Source of the DNA: Pseudomonas sp. GCEP-101
GTDB taxonomy: Bacteria; Pseudomonadota; Gammaproteobacteria; Pseudomonadales; Pseudomonadaceae
Reading direction: 5' to 3'
DNA length: 64,000 nt
Assembly (NCBI RefSeq): GCF_025133575.1
Contig: NZ_CP104011.1
Location: 5,774,965 to 5,838,964 of the forward strand
Part shown: in pieces, positions 30,537 through 38,126 of the stretch
Numbering within the stretch: the stretch's first letter is position 1
How the letters are laid out: each line of letters starts with the position of its first letter
The notes under the pieces: model-generated
Databases searched by the model: none
What the model saw: the letters and a program-made list of their open reading frames with translations, nothing else
What the model was told of the DNA's origin: nothing
Made by a program: the position numbers and the translations under genes

Positions 30537-33500
30537 TCACGCTTCGGCCAACGCAACAGCCTCTTCCACATCCACCGCCACCAGGCGCGAACAACCCGGT
30601 TCATGCATGGTCACGCCCATCAATTGATCGGCCATCTCCATGGCGATCTTGTTGTGGGTGATATAGATGAACTGCACTTTCTCGGACATTTCCTTCACCA
30701 GTCGTGCATAGCGGCCGACGTTGGCATCGTCCAGCGGCGCATCGACTTCATCGAGCATGCAGAACGGTGCCGGGTTCAGCTGGAAGATCGCAAACACCAG
30801 CGCCAGAGCGGTCAGGGCCTTCTCGCCACCGGACAGAAGATGGATGGTGCTGTTCTTCTTGCCGGGCGGCCGCGCCATGATCGCCACCCCGGTATCGAGT
30901 AGATCCTCGCCGGTAAGTTCCAGATAGGCGTGACCGCCGCCGAAAACCTTGGGGAACAATGCCTGAAGGCCAGCATTGATCTGGTCGAAGGTTTCCTTGA
31001 AGCGGTTGCGGGTTTCCTTGTCGATCTTGCGGATGACGTTTTCCAGGGTCTCCAGCGCCTCCACCAGGTCGTCGTTCTGGTCGTCCAGGTAGCGCTTGCG
31101 CTCCGATTGCTGCTGGTATTCCTCGATCGCCGCGAGGTTGATCGGACCCAGGCGGCCGATGCGCGCGGCCAGTTCTTCCAGGCGCGTTTCCCAGACCCTT
31201 TCGGCGGCGTCGTGGGGCAGCGTGGCGAGCACCCCGTGCAGGTCGTAGCCGTCCTCGTGGAGCTGCTCCTGCAGCGATTTGCGGCGCACGCTCAGCGCCT
31301 GCCATTCCATGCGCTGCTGTTCCAGCTGACCACGCAGCAATTGCGACTGCTGCTCGGCCTGGGTGCGGCGCTTCTCGGCATCGCGCAGCTGGCGGTCGGC
31401 GTCTTCAAGGGCCAGGCGCGCGTGCTTGAGTTCGTCCTCGACGGCCATGCGCCGGTCGAGCAACTCCTCCAGGCGCATGCGCAGCTCTTCCAGCGGCGCG
31501 GCGCCCTCCTCCAGGTTGAGGTTGAGCTGCTCGCAACGCTCGACCAGGCGCACCGCCTGGCTGTCCAGGCGCTCCAGGGCCTGGCGGGTGGATTCGTGCT
31601 GGGCGCGCAGCGAGCCGACGCGCACGGCCAGCTGGTGGGCGTGGTCCTTGTGCTGGCGGGACTCCTGGCGGATGCGGTCGAGCCGCTCGCGCATGCCGTC
31701 GCGCTCGGCCAGCAACGCCTCACGACGCTCGGTGTCCACCGCCATGGCGTCCAGCGCTTCCTGCAGGCTCAGACGGGCTTCGCCCAGCTGTTCCTGCTCG
31801 ATGGCGTGCTGCTCGGCCAGTTCGGCCAGTTCTTCGTCCAGACGGCGGCGGCGCAGGGTCAGCTGCTCGACCTTGGCCTGCTGCGCGGACAACTGCGCCT
31901 TCAGCTCGCCCTGGCGGCGGCCTTCGTCCTGCAGACGGCGGCGCACCTGGTCGCGGCCTTCTTCGGCCTGGCGCTGCTCATCGCGCAGGCGCACCAGTCG
32001 TTCGTCGATTTCAGCCAGGCGCTGCTCCAGCGTCTCGCGCTCGGCATACAGGCGCTCCAGCTCCTGGCCGCGCGCCAGCACGCCAACATCGGCGGATTCA
32101 CCGCGGCGCACGCGCAGGTAGTGGCGGCCGACCCAGTAGCCGTCGCGACTGATCAGGCTTTCGCCATCCCCCAGCGAAGCACGCTGGGCCAGCGCCTGCT
32201 CCAGGCTTTCCACCGGCCGCACGCGACCCAGCCATTCGTTCAGGTCGACATTCGTCTCGACCTTGTCCAGCAGGCTGCCAGGGCGGGAAACGGCGCCGGC
32301 GGCCAGATCGAGCAGGCGCAGCTCGCCCTTCTCCAGCGCATCGAACGGCAAGCCCTTCATATCATCCAGCAGCACGCCGTGCAGGTCGGCGCCGAGCACG
32401 GTTTCCACCGCCAGCTCCCAGCCCGGCTGCACGCGCAGGCCTTCGGCAAGACGCGGACGTTGCTCCAGGCCCTGCTGGCGCAGCCATTGCGCGGTGCCAT
32501 CGCCCGGGTCGAGCGCCGCCTGCTGCAGCGCCTCCAGCGAGGCGATGCGCCCGTTCAGGCGTTGCAACTCGCCCTGCGCCTGGTGCTGCGCGGCGGTGCT
32601 TTCCTGCAGGGACTGGCGCACCTGCTCCAGGCGCTCGGCCAACTCCTGCTCCTGGATCTGCGACTCTTCCAGCAGCAGTTCGATGGCCGCCACCTGCTCG
32701 CCCAGTTCGAGGATCGCGGCGTCTTCCGGATCGGCGGCCAGTTGCGCGCGCTCGTCGTTCAGGCGGCGCTGACGTTCGGCCTGGCGCTCCAGGCTCTGCT
32801 CCAGGTGCTGGATGCGCGACTGCTGCACTTCCGCCTCGCGGCGCGGCTCGGCGCTCTGCTGGTTGAAGGCGTCCCAGCGCTGCTGCCAGTCGTGCATGCG
32901 CTGCTCGGCTTCTTCCAGACCGGCGCTGGCCTCTTCGGCGGCGGCGGCGCTGATTTCCTGCTCCGGGGCCAGGCGCTCCAGTTCCTCGCCCAGCGTGGCC
33001 AGCAGAGTGCGGTCGTGGCCCAGGTGGGATTCGGTTTCCTGGCGGGATTTCTCCGCCTCGCGCAGGTCGTCCTGCAACTGGCGCAGGCGTTGCTGGCCGT
33101 GCTGGATGCTCTGCTCGACGCGGGCGATGTCGCCGCCCACGGAATAGAAGCGGCCCTGCACCTGGTTGAAGGTTTCCGAGAGCTCATGGTGGCCGTCACG
33201 CAGGCGCTCGATGCTGGCGTCGGCGCTGCGCTGCTCGGCCACCAGGGCCTCGAAGGCAACTTCCTGGTCGCCGATGACCTTTTCCTTCTGCCCGACCTGC
33301 TCGTTCAGGTCGCGCCAGCGCAAGGCGCCGAGCTGGGCCTTGAGGGTGCGTTCCTCGGCCTTGAACTCCTGGTACTTCTCCGCGGACTGGGCCTGGCGGT
33401 GCAGGCGTTCCAGCTGGCGTTCCAGCTCTTCGCGCAGGTCGGTCAGGCGCGCCAGGTTTTCCTGAGTGCGGCGGATGCGGTTCTCGGTCTCGCGGCGGCG

Positions 33501-34025
33501 CTCCTTGTACTTGGAAATGCCGGCGGCTTCCTCGATGAAGTTGCGCAGGTCCTCCGGCTTGGCCTCGATCAGCTTGGAGATCATGCCCTGTTCGATGATC
33601 GAGTAGCTGCGCGGCCCCAGGCCGGTGCCGAGGAAGATGTCGGTGATATCACGGCGCCGGCACTTGGTGCCGTTGAGGAAGTAGGTGTTCTGGCCGTCGC
33701 GGGTCACGCGGCGGCGGATGGAAATCTCGGCGTAGCTGGCGTATTCGCCCAGCAGAGTCTGGTCGGAGTTGTCGAACACCAGCTCGATGGACGCCTGGGT
33801 CACCGGCTTGCGCGTGTTGGAGCCGTTGAAGATGACGTCGGTCATCGACTCGCCACGGAGGTTCTTCGCCGAACTCTCGCCCATCACCCAGCGAACGGCG
33901 TCGATGATGTTGGACTTTCCGCAACCATTGGGGCCGACCACGGCCGCCATGTTGCTCGGGAAATTGACCGTCGTCGGGTCGACGAAGGACTTGAAGCCCG
34001 CCAGCTTGATGCACTTGAGCCGCAT
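30537..34025 (-). CDS. smc: SMC, chromosome structural maintenance ATPase
   Basis: A 1162-residue condensin ATPase for chromosome compaction and segregation. N-terminal Walker A (GPNGCGKSN, near residue 32), two long coiled coils (about 170-500 and 660-1000) around a hinge near 520-650, the ABC signature LSGGEKALTALAL, and Walker B FCMLDEVDAPLD near the C terminus. Full length. Partner genes scpA/scpB are not in the window. Confidence 0.97.
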   Translation of the reverse strand: MRLKCIKLAGFKSFVDPTTVNFPSNMAAVVGPNGCGKSNIIDAVRWVMGESSAKNLRGESMTDVIFNGSNTRKPVTQASIELVFDNSDQTLLGEYASYAEISIRRRVTRDGQNTYFLNGTKCRRRDITDIFLGTGLGPRSYSIIEQGMISKLIEAKPEDLRNFIEEAAGISKYKERRRETENRIRRTQENLARLTDLREELERQLERLHRQAQSAEKYQEFKAEERTLKAQLGALRWRDLNEQVGQKEKVIGDQEVAFEALVAEQRSADASIERLRDGHHELSETFNQVQGRFYSVGGDIARVEQSIQHGQQRLRQLQDDLREAEKSRQETESHLGHDRTLLATLGEELERLAPEQEISAAAAEEASAGLEEAEQRMHDWQQRWDAFNQQSAEPRREAEVQQSRIQHLEQSLERQAERQRRLNDERAQLAADPEDAAILELGEQVAAIELLLEESQIQEQELAERLEQVRQSLQESTAAQHQAQGELQRLNGRIASLEALQQAALDPGDGTAQWLRQQGLEQRPRLAEGLRVQPGWELAVETVLGADLHGVLLDDMKGLPFDALEKGELRLLDLAAGAVSRPGSLLDKVETNVDLNEWLGRVRPVESLEQALAQRASLGDGESLISRDGYWVGRHYLRVRRGESADVGVLARGQELERLYAERETLEQRLAEIDERLVRLRDEQRQAEEGRDQVRRRLQDEGRRQGELKAQLSAQQAKVEQLTLRRRRLDEELAELAEQHAIEQEQLGEARLSLQEALDAMAVDTERREALLAERDGMRERLDRIRQESRQHKDHAHQLAVRVGSLRAQHESTRQALERLDSQAVRLVERCEQLNLNLEEGAAPLEELRMRLEELLDRRMAVEDELKHARLALEDADRQLRDAEKRRTQAEQQSQLLRGQLEQQRMEWQALSVRRKSLQEQLHEDGYDLHGVLATLPHDAAERVWETRLEELAARIGRLGPINLAAIEEYQQQSERKRYLDDQNDDLVEALETLENVIRKIDKETRNRFKETFDQINAGLQALFPKVFGGGHAYLELTGEDLLDTGVAIMARPPGKKNSTIHLLSGGEKALTALALVFAIFQLNPAPFCMLDEVDAPLDDANVGRYARLVKEMSEKVQFIYITHNKIAMEMADQLMGVTMHEPGCSRLVAVDVEEAVALAEA

Positions 34026-34046
34026 GCGCCCTCTTCCCCCTTCTTC

Positions 34047-34706
34047 TTATCGTTCAGCCAGCGCGGCCAGGACCAGTTGGCTGTTGTGCCGACCGTAGTC
34101 GAGCAGGACCGCGCGGATGCCCGCCTCGTCCCGGGTCACCACCGCGCGCAACAGGCTTTCGAAGCTGCCGATGAACTGGCTCATCTCGCCTTTGCGACGC
34201 TCCAGGGCCAGATGATAGGTGCGACTGATCGCCGGCAGGAGATTTTCCACGGTTTCCTGCAGGTAGGGGTTGGCGGCGAACGGGAAGGCGGCGCGCATGA
34301 TGTCGAAGCTGGATTCGACGAACGCGTTGATGTCGCCGCGTTCGAGGTTGTCCAGCAGGCGCTGCTGGATCGCCATGAAGGGCGCCAGGTCAGCCTCTTC
34401 GCGCCAGGTCCGCGCCACGGCGCTGGCGAGCATGATGTACAGCTCCATCACCAGCGAGTAGAGGCTTTCGACATGGGCGGCGGACAGTTCGGACACCTGC
34501 GCGCCCCGGCGCGGCAGGATGACGACCAGGTGACGGCGTTCGAGGATCAGCAGCGCTTCGCGGACCGAGCCGCGGCTGACGTTGAGGGTCTGGGTGACCT
34601 TCTGTTCCTGGATGCGCTCGCGCTCCTTGAGTTCGCCCCGGATGATGCGTTCGGCAAGGTGGTGCGCGATCTGCTCAGCCAGGCTGTCCGGGGCCTTGAA
34701 CGTCAT
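34047..34706 (-). CDS. GntR-family (FadR/FCD subgroup) regulator next to alkB2
   Basis: A 219-residue regulator: winged HTH (about residues 10-70; VTQTLNVSRGSVREALLILER) and an all-helical FCD effector domain. ATG 34706 has AAGGA upstream; the longer in-frame start is unlike the family. It is divergent from alkB2 with a perfect palindrome between them, so it probably regulates the alkane hydroxylase gene and itself in response to a fatty metabolite (inference from context). Confidence 0.87.
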   Translation of the reverse strand: MTFKAPDSLAEQIAHHLAERIIRGELKERERIQEQKVTQTLNVSRGSVREALLILERRHLVVILPRRGAQVSELSAAHVESLYSLVMELYIMLASAVARTWREEADLAPFMAIQQRLLDNLERGDINAFVESSFDIMRAAFPFAANPYLQETVENLLPAISRTYHLALERRKGEMSQFIGSFESLLRAVVTRDEAGIRAVLLDYGRHNSQLVLAALAER

Positions 34707-34758
34707 GGTTGTCCTTAAGAATCGGGGCGCTTTCGAGGGGGTGTTGCGGACGCCAAGT

Positions 34759-34775
34759 GTAACACAGGGTGTTAC
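34759..34775. promoter_or_regulatory. Palindromic operator GTAACAC-AGG-GTGTTAC
   Basis: Perfect 7-bp arms with 3-base spacer in the gntR/alkB2 divergent space, 53 bases upstream of the gntR start. The GT-N-AC pattern is typical of FadR-type GntR operators. Confidence 0.7.
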
Positions 34776-34889
34776 CGCGCCATCTCCTGCCTGGGGCGGA
34801 CGACTGAACAAAGGTTGGTGCGTCCACTACCCGGATCAGGCGCAGGATTGTCTGACAATCCTACACAAGAGACGTCTCGGGAGTCGTCC

Positions 34890-36026
34890 ATGTTCGCCTT
34901 GTTCCTTTCCCCTGCCTGGATGTTGCGTCTCAAGAAAGCCGGCTACTGGATCTGGCTGGTTCCCGTCTTTGGCATTCCGGTCAGCTACTGGTGGTCCTAC
35001 GGCAGCGACCATCCCAACGCCTGGGCCTGGCTGGTGATCAGCGTGGTGTTCGGCGTCATCCCGCTGCTGGACTTCGTGGTCGGCCGCGACCCCGCCAACC
35101 CGGACGAGGTGACGGAAGTGGCGCCCATGGAGCGCGAAGGCTACTACCGCTTCCTCAGCCTGCTGACCGTGCCGCTGCTGCTGGGCATGCTGGTCTACGG
35201 CGGCTGGGTGCTGGCCACCTATGACGCCTGGAACTGGGTCGGCCAGCTGGGCTGGATCCTCTCGGTCGGCACGGTGATGGGCGCCATCGGCATCACCGTC
35301 TCCCACGAGCTGATCCACAAGGACCCGCAACTGGAGCAGAACGCCGGCGGCCTGCTGCTGGCGGCGGTGTGCTACGCGGGCTTCAAGGTCGAGCACGTGC
35401 GCGGCCACCATGTGCATGTGTCCACGCCCGAAGACGCCTCCTCCTCGCGCTACGGCCAGAGCCTGTACGCCTTCCTGCCCCACGCCTACAAGCACAACTT
35501 CCTCAATGCCTGGAAGCTGGAGAGCGAGCGCCTCAAGCGCAAGGGCCTGCCGGCGCTGCACTGGCGCAACGAGCTGATCTGGTGGTATGCGATCAGCGCG
35601 CTGTTCCTGGTCGGTTTCACGGTTGCCTTCGGCTGGATCGGCGCGCTGTATTTCATCGGCCAGTCGGTGATGGCCTTCACCCTGCTGGAGATCGTCAACT
35701 ACGTCGAGCATTACGGCCTGCACCGCCGCCGCCTGGACACCGGGCGCTACGAGCGGACCACCCACGAGCATTCCTGGAACAGCAACTTCCTGCTGACCAA
35801 CCTGTTCCTGTTCCACCTGCAGCGCCATTCCGACCACCACGCCAACGCCAGGCGCCGCTACCAGGTGCTGCGCCACTTCGACGAGAGCCCGCAGCTGCCC
35901 AACGGCTATGCCGGGATGATCGTCCTCGCGCTGTTCCCGCCGCTCTGGCGCGCGGTGATGGACCGCCGGGTGCGCGCCTACTATGCCGGCGAGGAGTACC
36001 AGCTGAGCGCCACCCAGCGGGCCTGA
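34890..36026 (+). CDS. alkB2: AlkB-type alkane 1-monooxygenase
   Basis: A 378-residue non-heme di-iron integral membrane hydroxylase that oxidises n-alkanes at the terminal carbon with rubredoxin as electron donor. The His motifs occur in order: HELIHK, HVRGHHVHV, a histidine in NYVEHYGL, and LQRHSDHHANARRRY. About six membrane segments are visible. The gene order (gntR-alkB2-xdhA) matches alkB2 of P. aeruginosa as I remember it, hence the symbol. ATG 34890 after CGGGAG. Rubredoxin genes are not nearby. Confidence 0.93.
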   Translation: MFALFLSPAWMLRLKKAGYWIWLVPVFGIPVSYWWSYGSDHPNAWAWLVISVVFGVIPLLDFVVGRDPANPDEVTEVAPMEREGYYRFLSLLTVPLLLGMLVYGGWVLATYDAWNWVGQLGWILSVGTVMGAIGITVSHELIHKDPQLEQNAGGLLLAAVCYAGFKVEHVRGHHVHVSTPEDASSSRYGQSLYAFLPHAYKHNFLNAWKLESERLKRKGLPALHWRNELIWWYAISALFLVGFTVAFGWIGALYFIGQSVMAFTLLEIVNYVEHYGLHRRRLDTGRYERTTHEHSWNSNFLLTNLFLFHLQRHSDHHANARRRYQVLRHFDESPQLPNGYAGMIVLALFPPLWRAVMDRRVRAYYAGEEYQLSATQRA

Positions 36027-36080
36027 TCGACGAGTTCCACGCCTTGGCGGCAAGCCCTACCCCGGCTTGCCGCCTTTTTT

Positions 36081-36150
36081 CTTTTGGCTTTGGGCTTTGG
36101 GCTTTGGGCTTTTGGCTTTTGGCTTTTGGCTTTTGGCTTTTGGCTTTTGG
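36081..36150. repeat. Heptanucleotide microsatellite (CTTTTGG/CTTTGGG), ten units
   Basis: One CTTTTGG, three CTTTGGG and six CTTTTGG units run without interruption and fuse into a REP element (the last G at 36150 is the first base of GTAGGAGC). It lies about 55 bases downstream of alkB2. Prone to slippage. Confidence 0.9.
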
Positions 36151-36519
36151 TAGGAGCGAGCTTGCTCGCGAAGCTCTTCTACCCGGGACCACCCTCACCC
36201 CAACCCTCTCCCAAAGGGAGAGGGGGCGCATCGGCATGCCCGACTAGCGCCGTGCCCACCGGCAGCCACGGTTGTTCGCGAGCAAGCTCGCTCCTACAAA
36301 AGCGCGCCGTTGCTGGACGTTGGGCGCATAACCCGGAACGGGTTGTGCGCCCAACGCCTCTGCTCTTCGTAGGATGGTGTGGAGCGCAGCGATACCCATC
36401 ACGCCTCGCCCGGTCACAGCATGGGTATCGCCTAGGCTCCACCCATCCTACGGCCCGTTCCTAACGCCCTCTGTTAGGAGCGGGCCATGCCCTCGATCGC
36501 GCGCATGGGCCGCTCCTGC
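36150..36519. repeat. Cluster of four REP-type palindrome families
   Basis: Left to right: GTAGGAGCGAGC unit (36150-36172); CCCTCTCCC/GGGAGAGGG hairpin (36204-36224); inverse GTAGGAGCGAGC unit (36275-36297); GTTGGGCGCA...TGCGCCCAAC hairpin (36319-36355); a GTAGGATGG...CCATCCTAC element with GATACCCAT arms (36369-36451); and a TAGGAGCGGGCCATG...GGGCCGCTCCT element (36474-36519). No gene is evident in 36027-36555. Confidence 0.88.
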
Positions 36520-36555
36520 ACAAAACCCAACCACGCCACTCATCACCGGCCGAAG

Positions 36556-36614
36556 AAATTTCTGACCATTGGGACAGAAATTTTATTGACTCAAAAGTCA
36601 GCTTTCCATAGATT
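36556..36614 (+). promoter_or_regulatory. xdhA promoter with two inverted repeats
   Basis: A perfect inverted repeat AAATTTCTG-N10-CAGAAATTT (36556-36583) is followed by TGACT-N4-AGTCA (36587-36600). The second repeat overlaps a -35 (TTGACT, 36586-36591) that is 17 bases from a -10 TAGATT (36609-36614). This is a good sigma70 promoter with an operator on it and another just upstream. Confidence 0.65.
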
Positions 36615-36662
36615 CGCCATCCAGTGCCCTACCAAAAACAAGAACCAGCCTGGAGGCAAGCC

Positions 36663-38126
36663 TTGATCAGGTTCCTGCTCAATCGCGAGCTGCGTGTCGA
36701 AGACCGCCTCGATCCCAATCTCACCGTGCTCAATTACCTGCGCCAGCACCTGGGCAAGACCGGCACCAAGGAGGGTTGCGCCTCCGGTGACTGCGGCGCC
36801 TGCACGGTGGTCGTCGGTGAACTGGTCGGCGAAGAAGGCGCCGAGCGCATCCGCTACCGCACCCTCAACGCCTGCCTGACCTTCGTCTCCTCGCTGCACG
36901 GCAAGCAGCTGATCAGCGTCGATGACCTGAAGCACCGCGGCGAACTCCACGGCGTGCAGCAGGCCATGGTCGACTGCCACGGCTCGCAGTGCGGTTTCTG
37001 CACGCCCGGCTTCGTCATGTCGCTGTTCGCCCTGCAGAAGAACAGCGCAGGCGAAACCGCCGCAGCGCGCAAGGCCGAGGCCCATGAAGCGCTGGCCGGC
37101 AATCTGTGCCGCTGCACCGGCTACCGCCCGATCCTCGACGCCGCCGAGCAATCCTGCTGCCAGAAGCAGCCGGACCAGTTCGACATCGCCCAGCCCGAGA
37201 TCATCGCCCAGCTCAAGGCCATCGCCCCGCGCGAAACCGCCGAGCTCAACAGTGGCGACAAGCGCTGCCTGCTGCCGCTGACCATCGCCGACCTGGCGGA
37301 CCTCTACACCGCCAACCCGCAGGCGCGCCTGCTGGCCGGCGGTACCGACCTTGCGCTGGAAGTCACCCAGTTCCACCGCGAGCTGCCGGTGATGATCTAC
37401 GTCGGCCACGTCGAGGCCATGAAGCGCGTCGAGGTCTTCGACGACCGCATCGAGATCGGCGCGGCCACGCCGCTGACCGACTGCTACGAAACCCTGGCCC
37501 GCGACTACCCGGACTTCGGCGAACTGCTGCACCGCTTCGCCTCACTGCAGATCCGCAACCAGGGCACCCTGGGCGGCAACATCGGCAACGCCTCCCCCAT
37601 CGGCGACTCGCCGCCGCTGCTGATCGCCCTCGGCGCGCGCCTGGTGCTGCGCAAGGGCAACGAGCGCCGCGAACTGCCCATCGACGAGTACTTCATCGAC
37701 TACAAGGTCACCGCGCGCCAGGAAGGCGAATTCATCGAGCAGGTCATCATCCCGCGCCCGCAGGCCAACCAGGCGTTCCGCGCCTACAAGGTCTCCAAGC
37801 GCCTGGACGACGACATCTCCGCCGTCTGCGCCGCCTTCAGCCTGACGGTCGACAACTGCAAAATCACCGCCGTGCGCACCGGCTTCGGCGGCATGGCCGC
37901 CATCCCGAAACGCGCCAAGGCCTGCGAAGCCGCGCTGCTGGGCCAGACCTTCAACAGCGCCACCTTCGAACGCGCCGCACTGGCACTGAGCGAGGACTTC
38001 GCCCCGCTCACCGACTTCCGTGCGAGCAAGGAATACCGCCTGCTCACCGCGCAGAACCTGCTGCGCAAGTGCTTCCTGGAACTGGAAGCCCCTCAGGCCG
38101 TGACCCGGGTGACCCACTATGCATAA
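36663..38126 (+). CDS. xdhA: Xanthine dehydrogenase, Fe-S/FAD subunit
   Basis: A 487-residue small subunit carrying two [2Fe-2S] clusters and FAD; with XdhB it oxidises hypoxanthine and xanthine to urate. First cluster Cys C39/C44/C47 (GCASGDCGAC) and a following C in NACLTF; second cluster in QCGFCTPGF ... CRCTGYR; FAD domain after residue 185 (LLAGGTDLALEVTQF, LGGNIGNASPIGD). A TTG start at 36663 is chosen because GGAGG is seven bases ahead and it gives the family N terminus MIRFLLNREL; an in-frame GTG at 36624 lacks both. It overlaps xdhB by eight bases. Confidence 0.95.
   Translation: MIRFLLNRELRVEDRLDPNLTVLNYLRQHLGKTGTKEGCASGDCGACTVVVGELVGEEGAERIRYRTLNACLTFVSSLHGKQLISVDDLKHRGELHGVQQAMVDCHGSQCGFCTPGFVMSLFALQKNSAGETAAARKAEAHEALAGNLCRCTGYRPILDAAEQSCCQKQPDQFDIAQPEIIAQLKAIAPRETAELNSGDKRCLLPLTIADLADLYTANPQARLLAGGTDLALEVTQFHRELPVMIYVGHVEAMKRVEVFDDRIEIGAATPLTDCYETLARDYPDFGELLHRFASLQIRNQGTLGGNIGNASPIGDSPPLLIALGARLVLRKGNERRELPIDEYFIDYKVTARQEGEFIEQVIIPRPQANQAFRAYKVSKRLDDDISAVCAAFSLTVDNCKITAVRTGFGGMAAIPKRAKACEAALLGQTFNSATFERAALALSEDFAPLTDFRASKEYRLLTAQNLLRKCFLELEAPQAVTRVTHYA

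Noticed and set aside
30930..34718. A 1262-codon open frame opposite smc
   Set aside because: It mirrors smc codons in a GC-rich gene, has no recognisable domain, and smc itself has all family motifs.
34815..34889. N-terminal extension of AlkB2
   Set aside because: The upstream GTG frame lacks family similarity, while the ATG at 34890 has a ribosome-binding site and starts at the membrane domain.
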